Positions 7,339-16,435 of a stretch of DNA of 64,000 nucleotides are shown piece by piece (within the stretch, counting starts at the first letter, position 1; every line of letters starts with the position of its first letter). A model generated the notes under the pieces. That model was not told the origin of the DNA. It did not search any database and saw only the letters and a program-made list of their open reading frames with translations. Made by a program: the position numbers and the translations under genes. This DNA is from Arthrobacter sp. OV608 (GTDB taxonomy: Bacteria; Actinomycetota; Actinomycetes; Actinomycetales; Micrococcaceae): positions 248,001-312,000 of the forward strand of contig FOEZ01000003.1 of assembly GCA_900110595.1 (NCBI GenBank). Reading direction: 5' to 3'.

Positions 7339-8997
7339 TCAGCCAGCCACCGCCGCTTTCGCTGCCTCCTTGGCGTTCATCCACTCACTCAGCCAGGGCG
7401 CGCGGACGCTGGACGTGATCCGGCAGTCGGCCACGAAGGTGCCCTGAGCTCCGGCGTCGATCCAGTCCGTGAGCGCCGAGAGGTCCGCCAGGGACCGGAT
7501 GATCGCCGACTCGGCGCCCAAAGCGCGGGCGATCCCGCTGAAGTCCACCTCAGGAATCAGCATCGGCTTTTCGGTCAGGCCCTGCGAGCCGTACTGGTGG
7601 ATCTCCGCACCGTAGGCGGCATCGTTGTAGATCACCACGATGGCGCTCTTCGCCGCGCCGATGAGTGATTCGAGGTCGGCAAGGCCCATCAGGAATCCGC
7701 CGTCGCCGGAGGCCAGCACCAGGGTGCGGCCGTCCTCCACCGCGCGGGCTGCCCCCACCGCGCTGGCCAGGCCCAGCCCGATGGCCTGGAACGCGGTCCC
7801 CACCATCACCAGGTCCTGCGGCCGCGGGATGTTCCAGTACATCGGTGCCCAGCCCACGAAGTGCCCACCGTCCTGGACCACCGTGCGGCGCTCCGGCAGC
7901 ACGGCGTCGAGTGCCGTCGCGAGGGAGCGCGGGTCCAGCCGGCCGTCCGGCGTCTCGTCCGAGCCCGGGTGATGCCCCGGTCCCGCAGCCAGACGCTTAG
8001 AAGCTTCCGCGCGCCAACCTTGAGCCGAAGCCGCGCCATCAAGTAGGTGAAGAAGACGTGCCGCGGCGGACTTCGCGTCTGCGTTGACGAACAGGTCCAC
8101 CCGGGGATTCGTGGGCTGCAGCGCGGCGTCGATCTGGATGACGGTGCTGTCCGGGCCGAGCAGGTGCCCGAACCGCATGGTGAAGGGGCTCAGGCTCGCC
8201 CCGGCCACCAGCACCACGTCGGCCTCGCCCATGAGCCCGGCCGCGGTGTCCGTGCCGAAACCGCCCGCGACGCCGAGGTACCCCTCGCCGTTGAGGAGGT
8301 TGAGCGCCAGGGCGGTTCCGGCGGTCAGGGCGCCGAGCCGATCGGCGAGTTCCCGGAGCTCCGGGCCGGCTCCGGCGAGGTGCGCACCGCGGCCGGCGAG
8401 GATCAGCGGGCGCCTGGCCCCGGCGAGCAGGCGGGCTGCCTGCGCAAGGCCGCGGTCGACGTCGTCCGCCACCTGAGCCGCGAGCAGCGCCGGAAGTTCC
8501 TCGTCCGCAGCCTCAAGTGACGCAAGGTCATAGGGAATGGCAATCACGACGGCGGTGCGCTTGGTGAGTGCGTACTCCACCGCCTGTTGCGTGATGGAGC
8601 CGGCGGCGTCGCGGGTGACGGTGAAGGTGGCCGCGCCGAGGCCGGCGGCGATGGCCGCCTGGTCCACATCTTGCGGCCGGGCGCCGCTGCTCGGGGCGTC
8701 CCCGGTGACGAGCACGACGGGGATCTGCGCCTGGACAGCCTCGGCCAGTGCGGTGAGCGCGTTGGTGTAGCCGGGGCCGTAGGTGGTGGTGCCCGCTGCG
8801 AGCCGTCCGGACGTCCGGTAGTAGGCGTCGGCCGCGGCGATGGCGGCGCCCTCATGCCGGACGGCGGAGAAGCGCAGGCCCATCTTTTCGGCGGCGTCCA
8901 GGAAGTAGACGTTGCCGTTGCCCATGACGCCGAAGACGTCGCTGAGGTAGCTGCTGAGAACCTGTGCCACGCGGCCCGAGACGGTGAGAGTAGTCAT
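7339..8997 (-). CDS. thiamine pyrophosphate-dependent enzyme (acetolactate synthase/decarboxylase-like)
   Basis: 552 residues from ATG 8997 (MTTLTVSGR), chosen because the longer frame adds an unrelated N-terminus. It has the three-domain layout of ThDP enzymes. In the N-terminal Pyr domain the catalytic Glu is in RHEGA (Glu49). The central domain contains GARRPLILAGRGA. The C-terminal PP domain has the cofactor motif GDGG at 431-434 ending in ND at 458-459, the usual spacing. The family decarboxylates or carboligates 2-oxo acids in the cytoplasm. It lies beside an Lrp regulator, an aminotransferase and an amino-acid permease, suggesting amino-acid breakdown: uptake, transamination, then 2-oxo-acid cleavage. 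Confidence 0.85.
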   Translation of the reverse strand: MTTLTVSGRVAQVLSSYLSDVFGVMGNGNVYFLDAAEKMGLRFSAVRHEGAAIAAADAYYRTSGRLAAGTTTYGPGYTNALTALAEAVQAQIPVVLVTGDAPSSGARPQDVDQAAIAAGLGAATFTVTRDAAGSITQQAVEYALTKRTAVVIAIPYDLASLEAADEELPALLAAQVADDVDRGLAQAARLLAGARRPLILAGRGAHLAGAGPELRELADRLGALTAGTALALNLLNGEGYLGVAGGFGTDTAAGLMGEADVVLVAGASLSPFTMRFGHLLGPDSTVIQIDAALQPTNPRVDLFVNADAKSAAARLLHLLDGAASAQGWRAEASKRLAAGPGHHPGSDETPDGRLDPRSLATALDAVLPERRTVVQDGGHFVGWAPMYWNIPRPQDLVMVGTAFQAIGLGLASAVGAARAVEDGRTLVLASGDGGFLMGLADLESLIGAAKSAIVVIYNDAAYGAEIHQYGSQGLTEKPMLIPEVDFSGIARALGAESAIIRSLADLSALTDWIDAGAQGTFVADCRITSSVRAPWLSEWMNAKEAAKAAVAG

Positions 8998-9091
8998 GCA
9001 GGAATCCTGCGGGCCGGCTTGCGGATAAGCAATAGAGCTGGATTTGGCTGGGATTATTGGCAGTCGGGAACAGGAGTAATTGAAAATATGC

Positions 9092-9622
9092 CTACTTGTG
9101 GCCTGCGTCACCCGCGAATTCATCCGATGGATGGGATTCCTGCTTCGAGAGCCGGTTCAGGAGGCCGTCGTACCGGGGCGGCATAAGTTCTACGACGGAG
9201 ATTGCGGTGCTGGTCCGCTGGATTCCGTCGATGGCCAGGATCTGGTTGGTGATGCGGTAGAGGTCGGCCGTGCTCCGCGCAACTACCTTGGCCATGAGGT
9301 CCGCGTCGCCGGTGGTGGCGTGCACCTCTATCACCTCCGGGATGGCCGCGAGCCCGTTCTCCACTGCACCCGCCCGCGTCTGGCTGATGGCCAGTGAGAG
9401 GAAGGCCATCAGGTCGTAGCCGAGCGCGGCGGGGTCCAGCCTGCGGCTGAAGGAGCGGAGCGCGCCGCTGCGCTCGAGCCGCGACAGCCGGGCATGGACG
9501 GTGTTCCGGGCGACGCCGAGCGTCCGGGAGAGTGCCAGGGCGCTGGCTTCGGGATCCTTGTCCAGGGCCAGAATGATCCGGCCGTCGAGCGAATCCAGGG
9601 TGCGGGAGTTAGCGATGGTCAT
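9092..9622 (-). CDS. Lrp/AsnC-family transcriptional regulator
   Basis: 176 residues. The N-terminal winged HTH is at ~10-60 (LDSLDGRIILAL...ALSRTLGVARNTVHARLSRL). The C-terminal RAM/AsnC ligand-binding domain is at ~70-155 and contains VIEVHATTGDADLMAKV, the usual GxxD/Y turn. These proteins are octameric amino-acid-responsive regulators. The gene is divergent from the aminotransferase (93 bp between starts) and precedes the ThDP gene by 94 bp, so it is the obvious candidate regulator of both. Confidence 0.92.
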   Translation of the reverse strand: MTIANSRTLDSLDGRIILALDKDPEASALALSRTLGVARNTVHARLSRLERSGALRSFSRRLDPAALGYDLMAFLSLAISQTRAGAVENGLAAIPEVIEVHATTGDADLMAKVVARSTADLYRITNQILAIDGIQRTSTAISVVELMPPRYDGLLNRLSKQESHPSDEFAGDAGHK

Positions 9623-9715
9623 ATTTTCACCACATGCAGTAGAAGTTGAGCAGAAGTCCCAATGCCTTGAGGGTATCTTGCAATGTGCGCCGGGTCACAA
9701 TCATGATCAGTCCTC

Positions 9716-10813
9716 ATGACCCTCACTCAGCTTCAATCGGCACCGGCCGCCGCGCGCCCCACCCTTCGCGATGCGGTGACCGGCCTCCCGTCCTACGTCC
9801 CGGGTCGGCGCAGCGCCGGCGTGGACATCGCAGCCCTCGCCAGCAACGAAAGCCACTACGAGCCGCTGCCCGCAGCAATCGCTGCGGTGGCAGGAGCGGC
9901 AGGTGCCATGAACCGCTACCCGGACATGGCCGCCGTCGAACTCCGCGAACGGCTTGCCTGGCACCTCGGCGTCACGGCCGGGGAGATTGCGGTGGGACCG
10001 GGAAGCGTGGGCGTCCTCCAGCAGATCATCACCGGACTGTGCGACGCCGGGGATGAGGTCATTTTCGCGTGGCGCTCCTTCGAGGCGTACCCCATCCTGG
10101 TGGAGCTGGCAGGCGCCCGGCCGGTCCGCATCCCACTCGACGAGGCCGAGGGCCACGACCTCGACGCCATGGCCGCCGCCGTCACCGACCGCACCAAAGT
10201 GATCCTGCTCTGCACCCCCAACAATCCCACCGGCGTGCCGATCAGCCACCGCCGCGTCGAAGCCTTCCTGCGGGCTGTGCCGTCCAGCGTCCTGGTGGTG
10301 ATCGACGAGGCCTACGTGGAATACGCCGACGCCGGCAGCGGCCCCGATTCCCTGGCGCTTTACCGCCGGTACCCGAACGTCTGCGTCCTGCGCACTTTCT
10401 CGAAGGCCTACGGCCTCGCCGGCCTGCGCGTGGGATATGCCATTGCGACGCCGGCAATCGCCGAAGGACTGCGCTGCACCGCCCTTCCCTTCTCAGTCAG
10501 CGCGCTGGCCCAGAAGGCTGCCGTCGCATCACTGGACGCGGGGGAGGAGATGGAGGCGCGGGTTTCTTCGGTCAAGCAGGAGCGCGCACGGATGTCCGCG
10601 CAGCTGGAAGCGCAGGGCTGGAAACTGCAGCCGAGCCAGGGCAACTTCCTGTGGATCCGTGCCGATGAGGACCTCCGGGGCCGGCTGGTGGAGGCGTTCG
10701 ACGGCGCCGGCATCATGGTCCGGGTCTACCAGGGCGACGGCGTGCGGATCACCGTTGCTGACGCCCCCGCCAACGACCGCGTGCTCCAGATACTGGCAGC
10801 CCACGCAGCCTGA
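9716..10813 (+). CDS. PLP-dependent aminotransferase, histidinol-phosphate aminotransferase-like
   Basis: 365 residues, class I/II fold-type I. Seen motifs are LASNES near the N-terminus, CTPNNPTG (cofactor ring), VVIDEAYVEY (Asp/Tyr contacts), FSKAYGLAGLRVGY (the Lys forming the Schiff base) and a late NFLWIR with the Arg that binds the carboxylate. It is HisC-like in sequence, but the neighbours are an Lrp regulator, a ThDP enzyme and an APC permease (48 bp downstream) rather than his genes. It more likely transaminates an amino acid in a catabolic operon, possibly an aromatic one as in the HisC/Pat group. I give no symbol. Confidence 0.88.
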   Translation: MTLTQLQSAPAAARPTLRDAVTGLPSYVPGRRSAGVDIAALASNESHYEPLPAAIAAVAGAAGAMNRYPDMAAVELRERLAWHLGVTAGEIAVGPGSVGVLQQIITGLCDAGDEVIFAWRSFEAYPILVELAGARPVRIPLDEAEGHDLDAMAAAVTDRTKVILLCTPNNPTGVPISHRRVEAFLRAVPSSVLVVIDEAYVEYADAGSGPDSLALYRRYPNVCVLRTFSKAYGLAGLRVGYAIATPAIAEGLRCTALPFSVSALAQKAAVASLDAGEEMEARVSSVKQERARMSAQLEAQGWKLQPSQGNFLWIRADEDLRGRLVEAFDGAGIMVRVYQGDGVRITVADAPANDRVLQILAAHAA

Positions 10814-10860
10814 CCTTTTAACCCCCCAAATCCGTTCCACCTACTGACTAGAGGAATCCC

Positions 10861-12273
10861 ATGGAACAACAGACAAAGGCGTCTGCCCGCGCGCTCGGCG
10901 CGGCCCTCAAACCCCGTCAGCTCACCATGATGGGGCTTGGAAGTGCCATCGGCGCGGGCCTCTTCATCGGCTCCGGCGCGGGCATCCAGGCGGCCGGCCC
11001 GGCGGTGCTGATCTCTTATCTCGTGGCCGGCACGCTCATCATCCTGGTGATGTGGGCGTTCGGCGAGATGGCCGCCGCCAATCCGGACAGCGGCGCCTTC
11101 TCCGTCTACACCGCCAAGGCCTACGGGCCGGTGGCCGGTGCCACGGTGGGCTGGCTGTGGTGGCTGCAGCTCGTCGTGGTCATCGCGGCCGAAGCGCTCG
11201 GTGCTGCAGGCCTGCTGGCCACCATTTTCCCGGCCCTGCCGGTATGGCTGATGGCCTTTGTGTTCATCGTGGTGCTGACCGCCGTGAACCTGACGAGCGT
11301 GAAGAACTTCGGCGAGTTTGAGTTCTGGTTCGCGCTGCTCAAGGTGGCGGCGATCGTCGGATTCCTCCTGGTGGGCGCTGCGCTGCTCTTCGGCTGGCTG
11401 CCGGGCGTCCAGTCGCCGGGCCTGGCCAACTTCACCGGTGCCGGCTTCGCGCCCAGCGGTTTCGCCGGGATTGCCACCGCACTGTTTGTGGTGGCGTTCG
11501 CGTTCGGCGGGACCGAGATTGTGTCCGTGGCGGCAGCCGAGACCGCAGAACCGGCCCGCAGCGTGAAGAAGGCGGTCCGCACGGTGCTGTGGCGCATCCT
11601 GGTGTTCTACATCGGTGCCATTTTCGTGATCGCGGCCGTAGTTCCCGTGGGTTCAGCAGGGCTGAAGAGCCCGTTCGCCGCAGTGCTGGACGCCGCCGGC
11701 ATGCCCGGCGCAGCCACCGCCATAACGCTGGTGGCCGTCGCCGCACTGCTCTCCGCCCTCAACGCCAACCTCTACGGTGCCTCCCGGATGGCATTCTCCC
11801 TGGCGGAGCGGGGCGAGGCGCCACGCCTGCTCGCTTCGGTGTCCAAGGCCCGGGTGCCGGTGGTTGCTGTCCTGGCCAGCGTCGCGTTCGGCGTTGTCAC
11901 TGTGGTGCTGGAGTTGGCATTCCCCGAGATGGTGCTGCCCATCCTGCTCAACATCGTGGGTTCGACGTGCCTGTTGGTGTGGACGTCAGCGCTTCTGGCC
12001 CAGCTCGCGCTGCGCCTCCGCGCCGACCGCGAGGGAACGGAGCTTCCCCTGCGGATGCCCGGCTTCCCGTGGCTCACTGTGGTTGGGTTGGTCATCCTCG
12101 CCGCGATCTTCACGGTGGGCTTCATCGGGGAGGACTCCCGTCCCCAGCTCCTGAGCACCTTCGGACTCGTTGCGCTGTTGGCGGTGGCGAACTGGCTGAA
12201 CCACCGGAACCGGAAAGTTTCGGGCCGGGTTGAGTCTTCGGATGATGACAAGCAGCCGGTGCTCATCGACTGA
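10861..12273 (+). CDS. APC-superfamily amino-acid permease
   Basis: 470 residues with about 12 hydrophobic helices. The N-terminal signature MMGLGSAIGAGLFIGSGAGI is the helix-1 substrate motif of the amino-acid transporter (AAT) branch. AFAFGGTEIVSVAAAET is the conserved helix 6 region and ANLYGASRMAFSLAERG the consensus loop after helix 8. The hydrophilic tail ends DDDKQPVLID. It probably imports the amino acid processed by the aminotransferase 48 bp upstream, with which it likely forms an operon. Confidence 0.9.
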   Translation: MEQQTKASARALGAALKPRQLTMMGLGSAIGAGLFIGSGAGIQAAGPAVLISYLVAGTLIILVMWAFGEMAAANPDSGAFSVYTAKAYGPVAGATVGWLWWLQLVVVIAAEALGAAGLLATIFPALPVWLMAFVFIVVLTAVNLTSVKNFGEFEFWFALLKVAAIVGFLLVGAALLFGWLPGVQSPGLANFTGAGFAPSGFAGIATALFVVAFAFGGTEIVSVAAAETAEPARSVKKAVRTVLWRILVFYIGAIFVIAAVVPVGSAGLKSPFAAVLDAAGMPGAATAITLVAVAALLSALNANLYGASRMAFSLAERGEAPRLLASVSKARVPVVAVLASVAFGVVTVVLELAFPEMVLPILLNIVGSTCLLVWTSALLAQLALRLRADREGTELPLRMPGFPWLTVVGLVILAAIFTVGFIGEDSRPQLLSTFGLVALLAVANWLNHRNRKVSGRVESSDDDKQPVLID

Positions 12274-12932
12274 GTTGGGCGCGCGGCCCGATACCCGAGG
12301 AACAGAAAGCCGGACGGAAGACCGTTTTAGCCAACAACAAGGCCATGGAATCGGCGACCGTAGTCGGCTGCGAGTTTGCGAAAAGCGTCGAGTAGCGTCC
12401 AAGTACCCATTCGGGCGGCGGTGACAGTTCCTACAGCGCTAAAGAAACTTGGGCTCCACCCCTAATCCGACATGCGGCCGACAGTACAACTTTTCCCCTT
12501 ATCACAAAACTCTTTTATGTCAGTTGTGAGTGTTCCTGCCTTTGGTAGGGCTTGGGCGCACCCGTTGGAGAGATCGGACTCGCTGGCACTAACCCTTGAG
12601 CCTTAGCACTGTGAGAAGTCTTTGCAGAGGGAAACCCAGGAAAGGGCCGGCACAAATAAAGTGCTGGCCCTTCCGCTTTTCCGCTCGCGCTGATAGAAGC
12701 CTCCACTATCTAGATGAAATCCTCCTAGGCTGAACTGATGACCTCCTGAGGTAGAGAATCTGATCTATCGGAGGTCAATGTGGAAAAGGTACTGCGGCCA
12801 TCGAGGAGTGAAAGCTCACCCGCCGCCACGGAGGGTCACCGTTGCCTCTATAGCCGACCGTAGGATGGCAAACGAACAAAGGCCTAGGTACGCTGGGCGG
12901 ACTTAGGCAACGACGTATTCGGGTGGTCGCTA
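12274..12932 (+). other. 659-bp region without a convincing gene
   Basis: Short frames on both strands have no ribosome sites or recognisable products. The only clear structure is the hairpin at 12642-12672. The region marks the switch from the metabolic block to hypothetical genes; a small RNA ending at the hairpin is possible but unsupported. Confidence 0.5.
12642..12672 (+). terminator. hairpin, possible terminator
   Basis: AAGGGCCGGCAC (12642-12653) pairs with GTGCTGGCCCTT (12661-12672) with one G-T pair and a 7-nt A-rich loop. It is followed by a short T run (CTTTTCC). It resembles a factor-independent terminator, but no gene ends within 350 bp upstream, so it may end an unannotated transcript. 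Confidence 0.5.
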
Positions 12933-13955
12933 ATGACGCTGCGGTTCGCGGGATATCTGCATCTACCAATGCCCCTGCAGGTAAGCCCGGAGGTCTTGGG
13001 GCTATCGTACAACTGCCTTATCGAGGGGGCCTCGGTCACTATCACATTCCCGGTCCTTGCACCTGGAGGTGATATCGGCGCTCGACTTGAGCCGCCCTAC
13101 CCAAGCCAGCGTTGGGAGTATACGAGGTCCTGGGACCAGGACGGTGAGAGCCCCTGGGGAAGAGTGAGCATAAGCCTCGTTTCCCAGGTTGGTAGCCGTG
13201 TCCGCATCCGCGCCGTCGGCGTCGCCGGTCTGGCTTTCCGTGCGGACTGTCGCAATTGGGGGCAGGACGTGAAAACCGTGGATGTCGGCGTACGCTTTGG
13301 GCAGCTTTTCGAGCTCTGGTACGGCCTTGCGCGACAGTGGTTCGAACTCTGGACGCCGCAAGACCTGGTTAACCGCGAGCTGTCCCTCCATCCGGAAGGT
13401 CAGCTGTGGCTAGATGATGAAAATGGCGCAGTGCAGATGCTTACTGGATGGCGTGGGCCACTGGGCCACGTCCAACTCCTCGGCGAAGACCAAGTGCTGA
13501 CGTCAGATGCCGTGGCGTCAGGTTTTGATCGCGCGAGTGCCGGCGAGGCACCTCCCCTCGAATGGTTGCTATACATGAATGCGTCGCGCAACAAAGATCG
13601 TCGGCAGTCCGTTATTGAGGCTGCTTCCGCCGCTGAAGTAGCAGCACAAACGGCATTTGCTGAGAAATTAGGCAACGACATATCGGATGATGTGGTCCAG
13701 TTGCTCATTACGCAGGCCAATGGCTTGGTCGGCCTTACCAACGTGGTACGGGGATTTGGCTTAGAAGTCCCGAGCAAGAACGCCATCCAAGAGAAACTCG
13801 CGAAGGTCAGGAATATGGCGGCGCATAGAGGGGCGACTCCCGAGGAGGAAGAATACCGGGCTGCTCTTGGTGTCGCGCGCGACATCATCAGCGCTACTTC
13901 TCCGATGCCTCTCCCGGCTCGGTCCCTTGCGCGACAAGTCCCAGGCGTCTCCTAA
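12933..13955 (+). CDS. hypothetical protein with HEPN-like C-terminal domain
   Basis: 340 residues. The N-terminal ~220 residues are beta-rich and Trp-rich with no family I recognise. The last ~110 residues are helical (VIEAASAAEVAAQTAF, then a GLVGLTNVVRGFG helix) and contain KVRNMAAHRG, an R-N-x3-H (RX4H) signature of HEPN RNases, followed by a typical helix EYRAALGVARDII. HEPN domains with this motif often act in toxin or phage-defence proteins. The two-part organisation (sensor-like N-terminus plus HEPN) resembles ApeA-type proteins in outline only. The start has a weak ribosome site, so it may be a little downstream. Confidence 0.6.
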   Translation: MTLRFAGYLHLPMPLQVSPEVLGLSYNCLIEGASVTITFPVLAPGGDIGARLEPPYPSQRWEYTRSWDQDGESPWGRVSISLVSQVGSRVRIRAVGVAGLAFRADCRNWGQDVKTVDVGVRFGQLFELWYGLARQWFELWTPQDLVNRELSLHPEGQLWLDDENGAVQMLTGWRGPLGHVQLLGEDQVLTSDAVASGFDRASAGEAPPLEWLLYMNASRNKDRRQSVIEAASAAEVAAQTAFAEKLGNDISDDVVQLLITQANGLVGLTNVVRGFGLEVPSKNAIQEKLAKVRNMAAHRGATPEEEEYRAALGVARDIISATSPMPLPARSLARQVPGVS

Positions 13956-14081
13956 ACAACAGCTTCTGACCGCAACCCGTCCCACTATGCAAACCTTGAA
14001 GGGCCTTAGGCATTAGTGAATGGTCAGCGCGCCAATTGGTATCACCGTGAATAGTTGACTGACGTTGGCCGCTGATTTGGG

Positions 14082-14609
14082 TCAACATCGCCGCCCCAGA
14101 TGCATGGCTAGCTGCGCCCACCAGCCGCGCCTGTCCAAAAGCAGTCCGTCCCGGCCTGACAGTAGTGGGTGCGTGTTCAGGCCTGAGCTGCTTGGCAGGA
14201 CGAACACTTCGGCGCCGGCGATTCTCCAGTCCTGAAGGCCGATCTCGACGCGTTGACGGGTACCGGCCTGCCTGACGTAGTCGGTGACAACACCCTTGCC
14301 GTTGAAGGCCACACACTGCGGGCGGAACTCGCGCACCAGTGCCTCCAATCGGGCATGGCCCGAGCCGAGTCCGTCGAACTTGTTTAGGTCGGTCAGGCCG
14401 ATCCCCAGTCGCGGAAGGTCTTCGTCGTCCTGCCAAGTCAGGGTCACGGAGGTCAGCCCAGAGTCGTAGAGCAGGGCCCAGAATTTGTTGTTGCCGTCAG
14501 CGTAGTAGTGGCCTACTTGGAGGCTGGTGCCGTCTGGCTTTGGCTTATCCCCGCAGATGAGCACCTGCATTCCTGCAGCAATCCGGTCTGGCAGACCCGC
14601 TCTATCCAT
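14082..14609 (-). CDS. Mug/TDG-like uracil-DNA glycosylase family protein
   Basis: 175 residues from ATG 14609, which has a purine-rich GAGGGAGACGGGG before it. Motifs seen are LICGDKPKPDGT, GHYYAD...NNKFW, GIGLTDL, then VAFNGKGV and VLPSSSGLNTH, the order found in mismatch-specific uracil/thymine glycosylases. These excise U or T opposite G in base-excision repair. The first catalytic motif differs: CGDKP occurs where CGxNP is usual, so the key Asn is a Lys here. It may therefore be altered in activity or a paralogue of other function. Confidence 0.7.
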   Translation of the reverse strand: MDRAGLPDRIAAGMQVLICGDKPKPDGTSLQVGHYYADGNNKFWALLYDSGLTSVTLTWQDDEDLPRLGIGLTDLNKFDGLGSGHARLEALVREFRPQCVAFNGKGVVTDYVRQAGTRQRVEIGLQDWRIAGAEVFVLPSSSGLNTHPLLSGRDGLLLDRRGWWAQLAMHLGRRC

Positions 14610-14672
14610 TCCCCGTCTCCCTCGCCTAGTCGCCCCCGGCCGAGATGTCATGTGGACTCGGTCCCATAACAG

Positions 14673-15317
14673 CTATTTCTCGACGTTCTTCTTGTCGTCT
14701 AAATCAATAGATGCGGATTCTTTTTCCATCTCTTTGACCAAAATCCTAAGCATCCTGGTCATGATGTATAGGTCCCTCTCTGTTGGCTGGTCATCTGAAT
14801 TGCTGAGGAAGTGACTTGCTCGTTCTACGATGTAGAGCGCGTCGTCGGTCATGTCGTCGCCGGCGAGTCCACGCTCATTAAGTGCAGATCGGAATGCACT
14901 AATACTCACCCGCAGCTCCTCGACTGCGGCTTCCGCGAACATCGGGTCGCTAATTCCGGTTCCTGTGGCTCCTGCAATTTTCTCCAACGCATAGCCAGTG
15001 CCCGTTCCAAAAACTTCTGCCACAGGTGTCTTAACAAACATCTTGTACAAACCGTTTTTACGTTCGTTGAGCAGTCGGTCTCGCACATCCGTAAGGACCG
15101 TGAGGAGGTTGTCGTCAACTTTCAACTCCGGTAGGCCCTGCCATCCAGCAAGGACGTTTACGGCTTCTCGCTGCTCCATTCCGGTCTTATCCCGGGCGGC
15201 ATCCATTGCATCGCAAATCTCTATGTAGCGCTTGGTTTGCTCTAAATAAGCGCGCACCGGGTAGTCGGTTACCAATTCCCGGATCTCATGTAAAGCAGAG
15301 CTGATTGTCGAAGTCAC
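14673..15317 (-). CDS. hypothetical protein
   Basis: 214 residues from GTG 15317, preceded by AGGAG at a good distance. It is highly charged and predicted mostly helical, with no membrane segment, signal peptide or known motif. The region ALHEIRELVTDYPVRAYLEQTKRYIEIC and a helical C-terminus rich in Met/Arg/Lys suggest an intracellular helical bundle. Its neighbours are the Mug-like gene (63 bp downstream) and a membrane protein upstream. I cannot assign a role. Confidence 0.6.
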   Translation of the reverse strand: MTSTISSALHEIRELVTDYPVRAYLEQTKRYIEICDAMDAARDKTGMEQREAVNVLAGWQGLPELKVDDNLLTVLTDVRDRLLNERKNGLYKMFVKTPVAEVFGTGTGYALEKIAGATGTGISDPMFAEAAVEELRVSISAFRSALNERGLAGDDMTDDALYIVERASHFLSNSDDQPTERDLYIMTRMLRILVKEMEKESASIDLDDKKNVEK

Positions 15318-15489
15318 TGTGAATCTCCTAGATTGAGCATTACTAGATAACTAGTTCACTACAAGACTACTGATAGCTGGGGGCTTTCCTGTTTCAGCAG
15401 GGCCGCTTGCGCCGGGACTGCTCTAGGTTGGCGGGCACCTGAAGCTTTCTCCTGCTTGCGTTATCAGCAGGAGAAGGGGGAACACGTGT

Positions 15490-16314
15490 TTATCGGCGAG
15501 GCCTGCCCAAGCGGTGTGCTTTCCTGGTACCACCAAAGGTGGAAGGAACCCTACGGTGTTGGCGTGGGAGCGGACGTGGATGCCGCCACTCTCTCGTCGT
15601 AACATGCTGAACGTTCGCAAAGAGCATCAGTGCTGGCCAGAACAGGAGGGCTGCTCCTCCTAAAAGGAGCCAAGACGTCCACGAATTTGGGGACATGCCG
15701 CCCGTTGATGCTCCGATAGCCGTAGCTGTGGACGCCAGACCCAGGCTAACGGCCAACAGCTGAAACAAACCTGCCCACCCGAAAGCATCCATTGGAGAGC
15801 GATCGTCGATGCGGAACCTTTTGACATCGACTGTTCTACCGTCCAAATACGCTGTCGCTATCTGCGATCGTTCAAGGAGGAGGTTAAGGAAGTCCAGTAT
15901 CCCCTTACCGATTAGAAACGGGATCAAGGGCCAGAAGATCATATCGGCGCCTTGCTCGCTTGTCTTCTCGATCGCCCGAGTCCAGTTCCAGTCCGCGGCG
16001 GGTATATGGCCGAGAGCCATTCCGATAGAAAAGGCGAAGGCAATTGCAGATGTGACCATGAAAGCTGGCAACAGGAGCTTCCGGGCTGGTAAAGCCTGAA
16101 GCGCGATGAGTTTGGCGCTAGCCTCCCGCTCAAGGCTTTGGAACACCGCGGCGTCATGGGATACTTCGACGTTCTGGGACATCTCACGCCAGAAGATGGC
16201 CTGACGGCGCAGGCGGGAACCAGCGGTGATTTGATCCAAAGCCACCAGGATGCCGACCAGAGAACCGATTACGGCAACGACCGGTACAAGAAATTCAGTT
16301 ACCCAATTCACCAA
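15490..16314 (-). CDS. membrane protein of unknown function
   Basis: 274 residues with four to five hydrophobic helices: FLVPVVAVIGSLVGILVAL near the N-terminus, LLLPAFMVTSAIAFAFSIGMAL, MIFWPLIPFLIGKGILDFL, LFQLLAVSLGLASTATAIGA and LLLGGAALLFWPALMLFA. A charged helix containing REMSQNVEVSHDAAVFQSLEREAS lies between helix 1 and 2. The last 35 residues are Arg/His/Pro-rich and look unlike a conserved tail, so the true end may be altered by a frameshift. No family recognised; the start has no strong ribosome site. Confidence 0.55.
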   Translation of the reverse strand: MVNWVTEFLVPVVAVIGSLVGILVALDQITAGSRLRRQAIFWREMSQNVEVSHDAAVFQSLEREASAKLIALQALPARKLLLPAFMVTSAIAFAFSIGMALGHIPAADWNWTRAIEKTSEQGADMIFWPLIPFLIGKGILDFLNLLLERSQIATAYLDGRTVDVKRFRIDDRSPMDAFGWAGLFQLLAVSLGLASTATAIGASTGGMSPNSWTSWLLLGGAALLFWPALMLFANVQHVTTREWRHPRPLPRQHRRVPSTFGGTRKAHRLGRPRR

Positions 16315-16435
16315 ATAAGTATGCCCGGGATTTACTCTGCGCTTTCAAAGCAGGTGACCAGTTGTAAGCACGGGCACATCGCAGCGGTCAATGAATAAAT
16401 TCAAGGGTGTCGGCGCTACCCCGCCAGGAGTGTAG

